A stretch of 64,000 nt of DNA from Lachnospiraceae bacterium (GCA_025758065.1 CP107199.1:2205501-2269500), one strand, 5' to 3'; shown: positions 48,856 through 57,539, numbered from the stretch's first letter. The notes: generated by a model not told the origin, from the sequence alone. Program-made: numbers and translations.

Positions 48856-48884
48856 AGCATACCACATTGTTATATGACTTGCAA
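48856..48884 (-). promoter_or_regulatory. Promoter of the sugar ABC transporter operon
   Basis: On the minus strand, TTGCAA (48884-48879), a 17-bp spacer and TATGCT (48861-48856). It reads into the binding-protein gene. The rest of 48885-49076 holds no gene I can support. Confidence 0.75.
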
Positions 48885-49076
48885 CTGTTTTTTTAATGTT
48901 TTTGTAACTTTTGTTGATAAAGTTTTAACTAACCGGTACTTTTTTGAGAAAAAATGACGACGTTTCTTAAGAAAATAAAATTATTTCATAAAAAACGCCG
49001 TTGTTTTTAAAGTTCCTCTTTATAGTTGTATTGTCTCACCTGAAGAATATTAGGTATAGCATTTTGTACTATGAAC

Positions 49077-49787
49077 TTACGTAACAATCGTAAGACGGTA
49101 TCTCTGGGGGTTGGTAAGCAGCTTGCTGTAATGCAGCACTTCATTATCCTGATCGAAAACCTCATCCTTTTGCAGCAGGAGGGCATGTTTTTCCGGAACC
49201 CCCAGACGCTGTGCTTCTTCCGGTGTGGCATAGCAGATCTCCACTGTTTTAACAGAATGGGTTGGAATCAGTCCGTGGTTATGGAAAAACTCATAGGTAG
49301 AACCTAAAAGATTTTCCTTTAACAGAAATTCCATCCGCTTTGGATAGTAACTGTCCTCGATCATCACCGGTACATCGTCATTTTTACGCAGACGGACTAT
49401 ACGCAGCACTTTTTCGTTTTCATCTACACGAAGCTTTCTGGCAATGGAGCCGTCAGGGGTTATCCATTCTACAGTGATCAGTTCTGCAGATGGCACATGC
49501 CCGTCCATTTTGCTCATTTCCGTAAAGCTTATGATCTGGTTGTCTACAACACGGTGCAGTTTCTTTTCTGCCACAAAGGTCCCAATGCCCTGTTTGCGTA
49601 CTACGAAACCGTCATCTGCCAGCAGTTCAATGGCTTTGCGCACAGTAATGCGGCTTACTTCAAAATGCTGGCTGAATTCTGCCTCTGTCATCAGCTTGTC
49701 CCCGGCTTTTAATTTACCGTCTGTGATCTGCTGTTTGATCTTTTCGGACAGCTGTTGGTAAAGAGGCACCATAGAATTTTTTATCAT
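49077..49787 (-). CDS. GntR-family regulator with UTRA ligand domain
   Basis: The 236-residue regulator has an N-terminal GntR winged helix (VPLYQQLSEKIKQQITDGKLKAGDKLMTEAEFSQHFEVSRITVRKAIELL) and a C-terminal UTRA domain (about 85-230) that binds small sugar-like ligands. This FrlR/HutC-type layout matches regulators of sugar and amino-sugar operons. It lies between the transporter and the kinase gene on the same strand, and probably binds the palindrome at 48820-48837 (inference). Confidence 0.9.
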   Translation of the reverse strand: MIKNSMVPLYQQLSEKIKQQITDGKLKAGDKLMTEAEFSQHFEVSRITVRKAIELLADDGFVVRKQGIGTFVAEKKLHRVVDNQIISFTEMSKMDGHVPSAELITVEWITPDGSIARKLRVDENEKVLRIVRLRKNDDVPVMIEDSYYPKRMEFLLKENLLGSTYEFFHNHGLIPTHSVKTVEICYATPEEAQRLGVPEKHALLLQKDEVFDQDNEVLHYSKLLTNPQRYRLTIVT

Positions 49788-49890
49788 GAATATTTATTTC
49801 ACTCCTAATACATTACATTTATATTGTTTTGCTTAAATACGACATGGCTATAAAAACAGGTGCGTGAAAAATTCCGAAACTGGGAGAATG

Positions 49891-50760
49891 TTAATCGATA
49901 ATAGCAGTTCCGTAGCCGAAAGCCCCCTCTAAGCTGCAGACCTTCGCTGCAAATTTTGCTCCACAGTCCATGGCATGCTTTAGCTGGGCGATCATATGGT
50001 CATGGTCACCGACAAAAAGAGCTCCATTTTCCTGAAGCAGGGTAGTGAGCAGAGTGGAGAAATAGGAATCTCCGGCGCCCATGGTATCTAATACGGTTTC
50101 TGCTTTATAAGCAGGTGCATAGACGATCTCACCGTCATAAAGTGCATAGGAGCCGTCTTCTCCTACGGTACCTACTACTAAGGTTACCCCGTAGGAGGCC
50201 GCTTTTTTCATTTCACGCTCTCTTTCCTCTGCAGTTAAATGTGCGCAGGAAAGAAGAGCTACTTTGATATGAGGACACACTTGTTCAAACAGGGCATCGT
50301 CCCATACAGTAGAGAAATCAAAGGCAATAGGTACACCTGTCTCTTCTAATAAAGACAGATCATTATAGATATAGCTGTTTGTATTGGAGTAGATCACCTG
50401 GAAGGACTTGATATAGTCCAGATCTTCTTTTGTAAAGTCAAATGGATGTTCTTTAGCAACACCACCGCGGTTGGAGCCTAAGAATACACGATCCCCGTCC
50501 TTTAAGGTAACGCGGGCTGCACCGTTTTCACCGTGGAAATGTCTGGAATGGCTGAAGTCTACGCCTAGCTGGGTTAAGATCTTGCAGTTGTATTCAGCAA
50601 CGCCATCATCACCAAATTTGCCAAGATATGCTGGTTTTCCGCCGTTCATAATGGAATAGACACATGTGTTTACACACTGTCCCCCTGGATACATTTTTCC
50701 TCTGGATAAGTATTTATCCACTACATTATCACCAATGGCAATGATTTTTGCTTCACTCAT
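49891..50760 (-). CDS. frlD: PfkB-family sugar kinase, FrlD-like fructoselysine kinase
   Basis: This 289-residue ribokinase-fold kinase starts AKIIAIGDNVVDKYLSRGKMYPGGQCVN and carries the catalytic segment ETVLDTMGAGDSYFSTLL, with AFDFSTVWDDALF as in FrlD. FrlD phosphorylates fructoselysine at C6 before cleavage by FrlB. GGAGGTTTTTAAT precedes the start on the minus strand, and that Shine-Dalgarno site has a perfect 12-base complement 114 bp upstream (50878-50889). Confidence 0.82.
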   Translation of the reverse strand: MSEAKIIAIGDNVVDKYLSRGKMYPGGQCVNTCVYSIMNGGKPAYLGKFGDDGVAEYNCKILTQLGVDFSHSRHFHGENGAARVTLKDGDRVFLGSNRGGVAKEHPFDFTKEDLDYIKSFQVIYSNTNSYIYNDLSLLEETGVPIAFDFSTVWDDALFEQVCPHIKVALLSCAHLTAEEREREMKKAASYGVTLVVGTVGEDGSYALYDGEIVYAPAYKAETVLDTMGAGDSYFSTLLTTLLQENGALFVGDHDHMIAQLKHAMDCGAKFAAKVCSLEGAFGYGTAIID

Positions 50761-50832
50761 ATTAAAAACCTCCGGTTATTTGCTCATATTTCCTGTCGGA
50801 TGTCCGCAGGACAACAACAATCTGTTAGATAC

Positions 50833-50862
50833 AATATATAACAATATATAACATCTTGTCAA
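50833..50862 (-). promoter_or_regulatory. Possible internal promoter before the FrlD-like gene
   Basis: On the minus strand, TTGACA (50862-50857), an 18-bp spacer and TATATT (50838-50833), inside a GTTATATATT direct repeat. Confidence 0.6.
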
Positions 50863-50902
50863 TGAGTTTGTATATTCCCGGAGGTTTTTCTTTTGTGCAT
50901 GA

Positions 50903-51736
50903 TTACATATACGGTTCAAACATTTTGAAGTTTCGGCAGTCAGCCTCAAATGGCTTCTGATAATAGTCGGAAGCAGTGATCTCCTGACTTAAAAGTCCGG
51001 TGTAGCCGTTTTTATTTACAGTTTCAAGCCAGTTTTTCAGGTCGTGATTTCCGTCGCCCCAGATCAGATGTCCGTAGGGAGTTCCGTCTATGAAGTGCAT
51101 GTGTACAATGTTCTCGGCTCCTAAGGTATCAAACCACTGCTGTAAAGTCTCGCCTGCCACACCCATTGGACAGGTGTCGATCATGGCTTTAAAATTAGGA
51201 TGGTTTATTTCCGTAAGCATCCGTTTTACATCATCAACAGTGGTTGCCAGATTGGTCTCATCCGGGCGAAGGGATTCCATAGCAAGAGTAATGCCCTTTG
51301 TGCCGGCATAATCGGCCAGCCGTGCCAACATGTCGCGGCCACGTTTCCAGCCTTCTTCCCGGTCTTCGTTTAAATATCCACGTCCGGAGTGTACAGCCAT
51401 AACCGTACAGCCAAGTTCTTCACCGGCATCCAGGCCTTTTTTGAAATATTCAAAGCTTTTGGCATACAGATCCGGGTCTCCGGCTGCAAACTGATAGGGG
51501 ACAGTACAGTTTTCCGGGGTGATGACCTGGATGGTAAGACCACGTTCTCTTGCCATTTTGCTTACTTTTTTACAGTCATCATATTCCAGGTTGCTTAAGA
51601 AAAAATGAGGAGAACCAGCCCATAATTCGATGGTCTTAAAACCGGCCCGCATCTGGGATTCCAGAAAATATTCCAGAGAATAGAATTTATAATGGATGTT
51701 CATGCCGGATACCTGGTTAGGTCGTATTAGTTTCAT
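50903..51736 (-). CDS. frlC: Sugar phosphate isomerase/epimerase, FrlC-like
   Basis: The 277-residue AP-endonuclease-2-type TIM barrel has GFKTIELWAGSPHFF near the N-terminus, as in FrlC (fructoselysine 3-epimerase). Metal-site segments are LAMESLRPDETN, AMIDTCPMGV, VHMHFIDGTPYGH and a final LSQEITASDYY. FrlC interconverts fructoselysine and psicoselysine. AAAGGAGTGTAC precedes the start. It lies upstream of the FrlD-like kinase on the same strand, supporting an Amadori-compound pathway. Other ketose epimerase activities are possible. Confidence 0.78.
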   Translation of the reverse strand: MKLIRPNQVSGMNIHYKFYSLEYFLESQMRAGFKTIELWAGSPHFFLSNLEYDDCKKVSKMARERGLTIQVITPENCTVPYQFAAGDPDLYAKSFEYFKKGLDAGEELGCTVMAVHSGRGYLNEDREEGWKRGRDMLARLADYAGTKGITLAMESLRPDETNLATTVDDVKRMLTEINHPNFKAMIDTCPMGVAGETLQQWFDTLGAENIVHMHFIDGTPYGHLIWGDGNHDLKNWLETVNKNGYTGLLSQEITASDYYQKPFEADCRNFKMFEPYM

Positions 51737-51815
51737 TTTGAGTACACTCCTTTAACTGTAAATTTTTTAAATTGAGTATAACACAGGAAAGCCGGGGCGT
51801 ACAGATAGGAAAAAA

Positions 51816-51963
51816 TTAAGGTATGTTTCTTTTTGTAACATGCCATATACCGTGTATGATCAGAACCGAACCAATAAAGGAGGACAGACCAAAGGGTTCC
51901 CGAAGAAATAATATTCCTGCGAACATGGACCACATGGTCTGCAGGTTGGAGAAAGCAGCAAGT
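51816..51963 (-). pseudogene. C-terminal remnant of an EamA/DMT-family transporter
   Basis: Read on the minus strand, one frame gives AAFSNLQTMWSMFAGILFL followed by REPFGLSSFIGSVLIIHGIW and a stop at 51816-51818. This looks like the last helices of an EamA transporter. A stop codon lies just upstream in the same frame and no start or other domain remains. The sequence from here to 52139 holds no other gene I can support. Confidence 0.6.
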
Positions 51964-52139
51964 TAAATGTGTTCCTAATATAAGCTGAGTGTATCATTGC
52001 AGGTGTATCTTGTAAAATACAGAGAAATCATATATTATATTGAATGGATTGAATATATTTGACTGATATTGGATGAAGCAGCAGGTCTGTTTTTTTGAAA
52101 ATTGGTGTGGTGGATATAAAACAGGAGGATGTAAAGGGC

Positions 52140-52760
52140 ATGATAAACAGAGATGACATGCTGGAGTTGACCAGGCGTATGACACCGGCCAGAGCTTCCG
52201 TAGGCCGGATCGCAGGGGCCTATTTTGATGAAGAAGGCTATGTGGACGGCACGTTTAATACGAATTTTCTGAAGCTGTCAGCCAGTGAGCGTACCAGAAA
52301 TTTAAATATGGCGAAAACGGTGCTGATTTCTAAGACAAATGAGCAGTTAAAGGAATACAGAATTACAAAAGAAATGGGAAAGCCGGGAAGTGTATGGCAG
52401 CTTCTTGATGGCGTAAAAGAGTCAGAAATGAAGAATGATGGGTATATGGATCTGTTTTACGAGGTTCTGGGAGAGAAATATCATCCGGGATATCCGTTTT
52501 CCTGCTTTATGTATTATGGTCAGTATGATGTGCCGGTAAAGGGAACGGACAAGGAGTGGATGGAAGGCTCTGAAGAGGTCTATACTTATCTGCTGTGTGT
52601 TATCAGCCCGCTGACAGGTGAATATGAGCCTGGGGTACCGGAGTTTGGATTTTTGTATCCGGCTTTTAAGGACCGGAGTACAGGCTGGGAGTTTGTAAAT
52701 GTGTATGAGAAGCTGCCGGAACGGGTGCACCGGGAATGGATGGAATGGCTGTTTAAATAA
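52140..52760 (+). CDS. DUF4317-like conserved hypothetical protein
   Basis: This 206-residue soluble protein starts MINRDDMLELTRRMTPARASVGRIAGAYFDEEGYVDGTFNTNF. That beginning resembles DUF4317, a clostridial family of unknown function in which a helix with an arginine/threonine pair leads to a G(A/C)Y(F/V)D strand. Proteins of this family range from about 200 to over 400 residues and this is a short one. The ATG at 52140 fits the family start and has AGGAGG about 11 bp upstream; an in-frame ATG at 52095 would add 15 residues. No function is proposed. Confidence 0.7.
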   Translation: MINRDDMLELTRRMTPARASVGRIAGAYFDEEGYVDGTFNTNFLKLSASERTRNLNMAKTVLISKTNEQLKEYRITKEMGKPGSVWQLLDGVKESEMKNDGYMDLFYEVLGEKYHPGYPFSCFMYYGQYDVPVKGTDKEWMEGSEEVYTYLLCVISPLTGEYEPGVPEFGFLYPAFKDRSTGWEFVNVYEKLPERVHREWMEWLFK

Positions 52761-52807
52761 AAAGCAATAATAAATAAAATAATGAGAAATGAAGTTTGCG
52801 TTAAATA

Positions 52808-52859
52808 TACTCTCGGAAAATCGGCTGCAAAGACAAGTGTAGGAAAGACTCCGAGAGTA
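52808..52859. repeat. 52-bp hairpin element of the GATGTTCTCTCGGA family
   Basis: TACTCTCGGA (52808-52817) and TCCGAGAGTA (52850-52859) pair perfectly. The inverse of the right half, ACTCTCGGAGTCTTTCC, matches the arms of the foldback at 8943-9111. It sits 24 bp upstream of the next start codon. Confidence 0.6.
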
Positions 52860-52882
52860 CATATTAAAAGGAAAAGGTGAAA

Positions 52883-53680
52883 ATGACAAAGGCTACAACA
52901 AAGAAAAAACTGGCTGTTTTAGGAAATGGATTTCTGGCGGGGATCATTGTAGAGGCTTATAACAAGGGTCTTCTGGAGGAATATGAGCTGACCGGTATAT
53001 TGGGACGGACAAAGGAAAAGACCGAAGCACTGGCAGAAAAAGGCGGTTGCCGTCCATGCAGCACTTTAGAAGAACTGCTGGAAGACAAGCCGGATTATGT
53101 GGCAGAGGCAGCTTCTGTTAAAGCTGTTCAGGATTATGGTATGAAAATATTGTCCGGCGGGGCAGATATGATCCTGTTATCTATTGGTGCACTGGCAGAT
53201 GAAACATTTTACAGAAAGATCAGTGAATGTGCAAAAGAAAATGGAAGAAAGATCCACATTGCTTCCGGTGCCATCGGCGGTTTTGATGTACTGCGGACTA
53301 TTTCTCTTATGGGACAGGCACAGACTTCTTTCCGTACAAAAAAAGGACCGAAATCCCTTTCAGGAACACCGTTGTTTGAAGAAAGTCTTATGACGGACAG
53401 AGAAGAAAAGCAGGTATTTCATGGAAGCGCAAAGGAAGCTATTTCTATTTTGCCTACAAAGGTAAATGTAGCCATTGCGGCTTCTTTGGCATCTTCCGGC
53501 CCTGAAAATGTGGATATGAGTATTTTTAGTGTCCCGGAAATGATGGGAGATGATCACAAGATCACAGCCCAGATACCGGGAGTAAAGGCAGAGCTGGATA
53601 TTTATTCCAGTACCAGTGCTATTGCGGGATGGAGCGTTGTGGCAGTGCTTAAAAATCTGGTTTCACCGGTTGTATTCTAA
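52883..53680 (+). CDS. Aspartate dehydrogenase-like (NadX/DUF108) oxidoreductase
   Basis: The 265-residue protein has an N-terminal Rossmann domain (KKLAVLGNGFLAGIIVEAY), then YVAEAASVKAVQDYGMKILSGGADMILLSIGAL. It has the conserved IHIASGAIGGFDVL catalytic region and the TKVNVAIAASLA segment typical of L-aspartate dehydrogenases. Such enzymes convert aspartate to iminoaspartate with NAD(P) and can feed NAD synthesis. The usual GXGXXG is GNGFLAG here. ATG 52883 was chosen; a GTG at 52877 is also possible. No nad genes are adjacent, so a related role is possible. Confidence 0.82.
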   Translation: MTKATTKKKLAVLGNGFLAGIIVEAYNKGLLEEYELTGILGRTKEKTEALAEKGGCRPCSTLEELLEDKPDYVAEAASVKAVQDYGMKILSGGADMILLSIGALADETFYRKISECAKENGRKIHIASGAIGGFDVLRTISLMGQAQTSFRTKKGPKSLSGTPLFEESLMTDREEKQVFHGSAKEAISILPTKVNVAIAASLASSGPENVDMSIFSVPEMMGDDHKITAQIPGVKAELDIYSSTSAIAGWSVVAVLKNLVSPVVF

Positions 53681-53694
53681 ATAACAGGAATATA

Positions 53695-53728
53695 AAAAGG
53701 GAAGCTGAATTGCATCAGCTTCCCTTTT
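53695..53728. terminator. Bidirectional terminator
   Basis: AAAAGGGAAGCTGA and TCAGCTTCCCTTTT form a perfect 14-bp stem between convergent genes. Confidence 0.92.
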
Positions 53729-53752
53729 AAAAACCTTATTTTAAGCCATTTC

Positions 53753-54763
53753 TTAGAACTTGCCAGCCTTTGCAGCTTCCTCGATGGAAACAGCAACAGC
53801 GACAGTAGCGCCTACCATAGGGTTGTTGCCCATACCGATCAGACCCATCATTTCTACGTGAGCAGGAACGGAAGAGGAACCAGCGAACTGTGCATCAGAG
53901 TGCATACGTCCCATGGTATCGGTCATACCGTAGGAAGCAGGACCAGCTGCCATGTTGTCTGGGTGAAGAGTACGTCCTGTACCGCCGCCGGAAGCTACGG
54001 AGAAGTACTTCTTGCCTTTTTCGATGCATTCTTTCTTGTAAGTACCAGCTACTGGATGCTGGAATCTGGTTGGGTTGGTGGAGTTACCGGTGATGGAAAC
54101 GTCAACGCCTTCCTTCCACATGATAGCAACGCCTTCTGTTACGTCGTTAGCGCCGTAGCAGTTTACTTTTGCTCTTAAGCCTTCAGAGTAGGACTTTCTC
54201 CACAGTTCTTTTACTTCGCCTGTGTAGTAATCCATCTCAGTTTCAACATATGTAAATCCGTTGATACGGGAGATGATCTGTGCAGCGTCTTTTCCTAAAC
54301 CGTTTAAGATAACGCGCAGAGGTTTCTGGCGGACTTTGTTAGCCTTTTCAGCGATACCAATAGCGCCTTCAGCAGCTGCGAAAGACTCATGTCCTGCTAA
54401 GAAGCAGAAGCAGTCAGTATCTTCTTCCAGAAGCATCTTGCCCAGATTACCATGTCCTAAACCAACCTTACGCTGGTCAGCAACAGAACCTGGGATACAG
54501 AATGCCTGAAGACCTTCGCCGATTGCTGCAGCAGCGTCAGCAGCTCTCTTGCAGCCCTTCTTGATAGCGATAGCAGCGCCTACAGTGTAAGCCCAGCAAG
54601 CGTTCTCGAAGCAAATAGGCTGGATCTTCTTAACCTGAGCATAAACGTCCAGGCCTGCATCTTTTGTGATCTTCTCAGCTTCTTCGATAGAAGCAATGCC
54701 ATAGCTGTTTAATACAGAATTGATCTTATCAATTCTTCTCTCATATGATTCAAATAATGCCAT
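53753..54763 (-). CDS. GGGtGRT family protein
   Basis: This 336-residue protein carries the motif VASGGGTGRTLHPDNMAAGP that gives the family its name, and is rich in glycine and alanine near the C-terminus. The family has no established function; it is regularly found next to a dedicated Fe-S scaffold protein, as here. Conserved-looking cysteines occur in QPICFENACWAY, QAFCIPGS, DTDCFCFLAGH and AKVNCYGAND. AGGAGG lies at good spacing before the start. It follows the scaffold gene by 27 bp on the same strand, so they form a two-gene operon. Confidence 0.9.
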   Translation of the reverse strand: MALFESYERRIDKINSVLNSYGIASIEEAEKITKDAGLDVYAQVKKIQPICFENACWAYTVGAAIAIKKGCKRAADAAAAIGEGLQAFCIPGSVADQRKVGLGHGNLGKMLLEEDTDCFCFLAGHESFAAAEGAIGIAEKANKVRQKPLRVILNGLGKDAAQIISRINGFTYVETEMDYYTGEVKELWRKSYSEGLRAKVNCYGANDVTEGVAIMWKEGVDVSITGNSTNPTRFQHPVAGTYKKECIEKGKKYFSVASGGGTGRTLHPDNMAAGPASYGMTDTMGRMHSDAQFAGSSSVPAHVEMMGLIGMGNNPMVGATVAVAVSIEEAAKAGKF

Positions 54764-54790
54764 CTTTTTAATCCTCCTAATTGGTCCTCA

Positions 54791-55483
54791 TCATTCTTTA
54801 CGTGGGTCAACGATCTTAACAGCGTCAGCAACGCGGCCGTACTGTCCTTTAGCCTTTTCCCATGCAGTAGTAGGATCATCACCCTTCTTGATGAAATCGG
54901 TCATCTTGCCAAGGTTTACGAACTGATATCCGATGATCTGATCTTCAGCATCTAATGCGATACCGGTTACATAGCCCTCTGCCATCTCCAGGTAACGTGG
55001 ACCTTTCTTAAGAGTTCCGTACATAGTACCAACCTGAGAACGCAGTCCCTTTCCAAGGTCTTCCAGACCAGCACCTACAGGAAGTCCGTCTTCAGAGAAT
55101 GCACTCTGGGTTCTTCCGTAAACGATCTGTAAGAACAGCTCTCTCATAGCGGTATTGATCGCATCACATACCAGGTCAGTATTTAAAGCTTCCAGAACAG
55201 TCAGGCCTGGAAGGATCTCAGCTGCCATAGCTGCAGAATGAGTCATACCTGAACATCCGATGGTCTCTACCAGAGCTTCCTGGATAATACCTTCTTTTAC
55301 GTTCAGGGTCAGCTTACAGGCACCCTGCTGTGGAGCACACCAGCCTACACCGTGTGTCAGACCGGAAATGTCTTTGATCTCCTTTGATTTTACCCATTTT
55401 GCTTCTTCTGGGATTGGAGCAGCGCCATGATGAACGCCCTGTGCAACTTTGCACATTTCTTCTACTTCCTGTGAATAAATCAT
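54791..55483 (-). CDS. Fe-S cluster assembly scaffold-like protein, partner of GGGtGRT
   Basis: The 230-residue protein has a NifU/IscU-like N-terminal part (LTHGVGWCAPQQGACKLTLNVKEGIIQEALVETIGCSGMTHSAAMAAEIL) with three cysteines placed like scaffold ligands, and DLVCDAINTAMRELFLQIVYGRTQSAFS downstream. The C-terminus is specific to this subgroup. It is longer than ordinary IscU. The pairing with GGGtGRT suggests a specialised client or complex. GAAAGGAG precedes the start. No other isc/suf genes are nearby. Confidence 0.85.
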   Translation of the reverse strand: MIYSQEVEEMCKVAQGVHHGAAPIPEEAKWVKSKEIKDISGLTHGVGWCAPQQGACKLTLNVKEGIIQEALVETIGCSGMTHSAAMAAEILPGLTVLEALNTDLVCDAINTAMRELFLQIVYGRTQSAFSEDGLPVGAGLEDLGKGLRSQVGTMYGTLKKGPRYLEMAEGYVTGIALDAEDQIIGYQFVNLGKMTDFIKKGDDPTTAWEKAKGQYGRVADAVKIVDPRKE

Positions 55484-55756
55484 GTGTTAAAACTCCTTTC
55501 AAAGATACTTGTATGATTGGTTGTGTCTGCAAAAAACAGACATGTCCGTTTGGTTAAACAGGTTGCCTTTGTTAAAATTATCACGGCATACCTATGTTCA
55601 TTTTCTCACATAATATGACATTTTACAAGCAGAATTTTCTCACCTGAGAAACAAGTTTTTCATATAAATGTACTAAAAAAAATACAGGACAGCAGGAAAA
55701 TGTGGTTTGAAAATATGGGATGTATAAGGAAAAGTAAAAGAGTATAAGAAATTGCC

Positions 55757-55834
55757 TTTAAAACGGGGGATGGCCCGGAGTACTGCTCTATAGCAGGTAC
55801 TGCCGGGCCCGCGTCATCTCTGACTGGTTTAAAA
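55757..55834. other. 78-bp layered inverted repeat (structured element)
   Basis: GGCCCGG/CCGGGCC, AGTAC/GTACT and TGC/GCA pair in register around TCTATA, and an outer TTTAAAAC pairs with GTTTAAAA. It has no T-tract. The surrounding 55484-55880 region, between divergent genes, otherwise shows no gene I can support. Confidence 0.55.
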
Positions 55835-55938
55835 TATACCATGCTCCGGCTTAAAATGCAATGGAAGTCATAGAAACGTAATGATTCGTAATATTTCTTA
55901 CAAAAAACGAAGAAATAGCAGGGCTTTAGCGAAAATAT

Positions 55939-55967
55939 TTGAAAAATCCGCAGTTTTGTTATATACT
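55939..55967 (+). promoter_or_regulatory. Sigma-70-type promoter before the SEC-C gene
   Basis: TTGAAA (55939-55944), a 17-bp spacer and TATACT (55962-55967). Confidence 0.7.
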
Positions 55968-56036
55968 ACATATTACGATAGCGGAGGTGTGTCTTTTAAG
56001 GTATCCGCTAAATATACAAATAAGGATGGTTTTACT

Positions 56037-56546
56037 ATGGCATTATTAGAAACATGGAGAAATCTGGCATATGGTGACGGCCTGGATGATAAAAAAAGAG
56101 AAGAGCTGTGGTCCGGATATTTCCAGATTGAAAAAGGAATCTATGAGCAGATCCTTTCCCAGCCTGAGCAGGTAATTACAGGTACTGTTAAGGAATTGGC
56201 TGAGAAATACAATACAGAGATCCTGATCATGACCGGATTCTTAGATGGTATCAATGAAAGCTTAAAGGGATATGAGAACCCGATCGATACTATGGAAGAA
56301 GATACTGAAGTTAAGATCGAGATCGATCCTGAAAAGCTGTACTACAACATGGTAGAAGCAAAGGCTACATGGCTGTATGAGCTTCCACAGTGGGATGCGA
56401 TCCTGACTCCAGAAAAGCGTAAGGAACTGTACAAGAACCAGAAGGCTTCCGGTACTGTCCGCAAGGGAAAGAAGATCTTCCCAAATGATCCGTGTCCATG
56501 CGGAAGCGGAAAGAAGTACAAAAAGTGCTGCGGTAAGAACGCTTAA
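56037..56546 (+). CDS. SEC-C motif protein
   Basis: This 169-residue, mostly helical and acidic protein ends in a zinc-binding SEC-C motif ([20 protein letters not shown]), as found at the end of SecA and in many small proteins. The N-terminal 145 residues resemble clostridial SEC-C proteins of unknown role. The ATG at 56037 has AAGGATGG upstream and lies 70 bp after a good promoter; the longer frame from 55881 runs through that promoter and is not coding. Confidence 0.85.
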   Translation: MALLETWRNLAYGDGLDDKKREELWSGYFQIEKGIYEQILSQPEQVITGTVKELAEKYNTEILIMTGFLDGINESLKGYENPIDTMEEDTEVKIEIDPEKLYYNMVEAKATWLYELPQWDAILTPEKRKELYKNQKASGTVRKGKKIFPNDPCPCGSGKKYKKCCGKNA

Positions 56547-56623
56547 GCAATCTGTAATGTGCGCCTGTCCGGAATCTTCCGGGCAGGTATTTTAATGTTA
56601 CAGGTTCGCATTCTATGAGATCG

Positions 56624-56657
56624 GTACAGTTATTTACGTATCTACGAAAGGATGTAT
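56624..56657. repeat. Dispersed short repeat (GTACAGTTATTTACG family), copy
   Basis: GTACAGTTATTTACG (56624-56638) is followed by ACGAAAGGATGTA, a split version of the motif at 13625 and 61033-61195. Confidence 0.5.
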
Positions 56658-56733
56658 CAGGCTTCTTGTTTTCGTGAATATGGGAGCAGGAGCTGCCAGG
56701 TCTGAATTGTATAAGAAAGAAAAGGAAAAGAAA

Positions 56734-57483
56734 ATGGAGGCATATACAAGCTTTGCACAGGTCTATGATCTGTTTCAGGATAATATTCCTTATGAAGAAT
56801 GGGCAGATTATTTAAAAAGCCTGTTAAATGAATATGGAGTAAAGGACGGGCTGGTTCTTGATCTGGGCTGCGGTACGGGGAGCATTACGGAGCTTCTGGC
56901 AAAGGCCGGATATGACATGATCGGCGTGGACAATTCAGAGGACATGCTGGAGATCGCCATGGATAAACGTGGAAGATCAGGGCTTGATATTTTGTATCTT
57001 CTGCAGGATATGCGGGAGTTTGAGCTTTACGGTACAGTAAAGGCGGCAGTAAGTATCTGCGATTCCATGAACTATATCCTGGAAAAAGAAGATCTGGTAC
57101 AGGTGTTTAAGCTGGTAAATAATTATCTGGACCCGTCAGGTATCTTCATTTTTGATATGAATACGGAATATAAATATACCCATCTTTTAGCAGACGGGAC
57201 TTTTGCAGAAAACCGGGAAGAAAGCAGCTTTATCTGGGAAAATTTCTATGACGAAGATGAAAGGATCAATGAGTATGACCTGACTTTATTTATTAAAGAA
57301 GGGGAATTGTTCCGCAAGTTTGAGGAGACTCATTATCAGAGATGCTATTCCCTTGAGGAGGTAAAGGAAGCGGCAAAAGAGGCTGGAATGGAGTTTGTGG
57401 CCGCTTATGATGCTTTTACCAGGAAACAGGTGAAGGATGACAGTGAAAGGGTTTATCTTGTTTTCCGTGAGCGCGGAAAGTAA
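56734..57483 (+). CDS. Class I SAM-dependent methyltransferase
   Basis: The 249-residue protein has the SAM-binding motif LVLDLGCGTGSITELLAKAGY at about residue 40, motif II-like GVDNSEDMLEIA and a post-motif SICDSMNYILEKEDL. It matches small clostridial methyltransferases of unknown substrate. The ATG at 56734 has AAGGAAAAG upstream; the frame back to 56674 includes a low-complexity lysine stretch and is unlikely to be translated. hslO follows 56 bp later. Confidence 0.88.
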   Translation: MEAYTSFAQVYDLFQDNIPYEEWADYLKSLLNEYGVKDGLVLDLGCGTGSITELLAKAGYDMIGVDNSEDMLEIAMDKRGRSGLDILYLLQDMREFELYGTVKAAVSICDSMNYILEKEDLVQVFKLVNNYLDPSGIFIFDMNTEYKYTHLLADGTFAENREESSFIWENFYDEDERINEYDLTLFIKEGELFRKFEETHYQRCYSLEEVKEAAKEAGMEFVAAYDAFTRKQVKDDSERVYLVFRERGK

Positions 57484-57539
57484 TGTAATGGGCACAGGGA
57501 ATAAAGCGCAATAGCGCAGGTATAAAAAGGAGAAATTAT

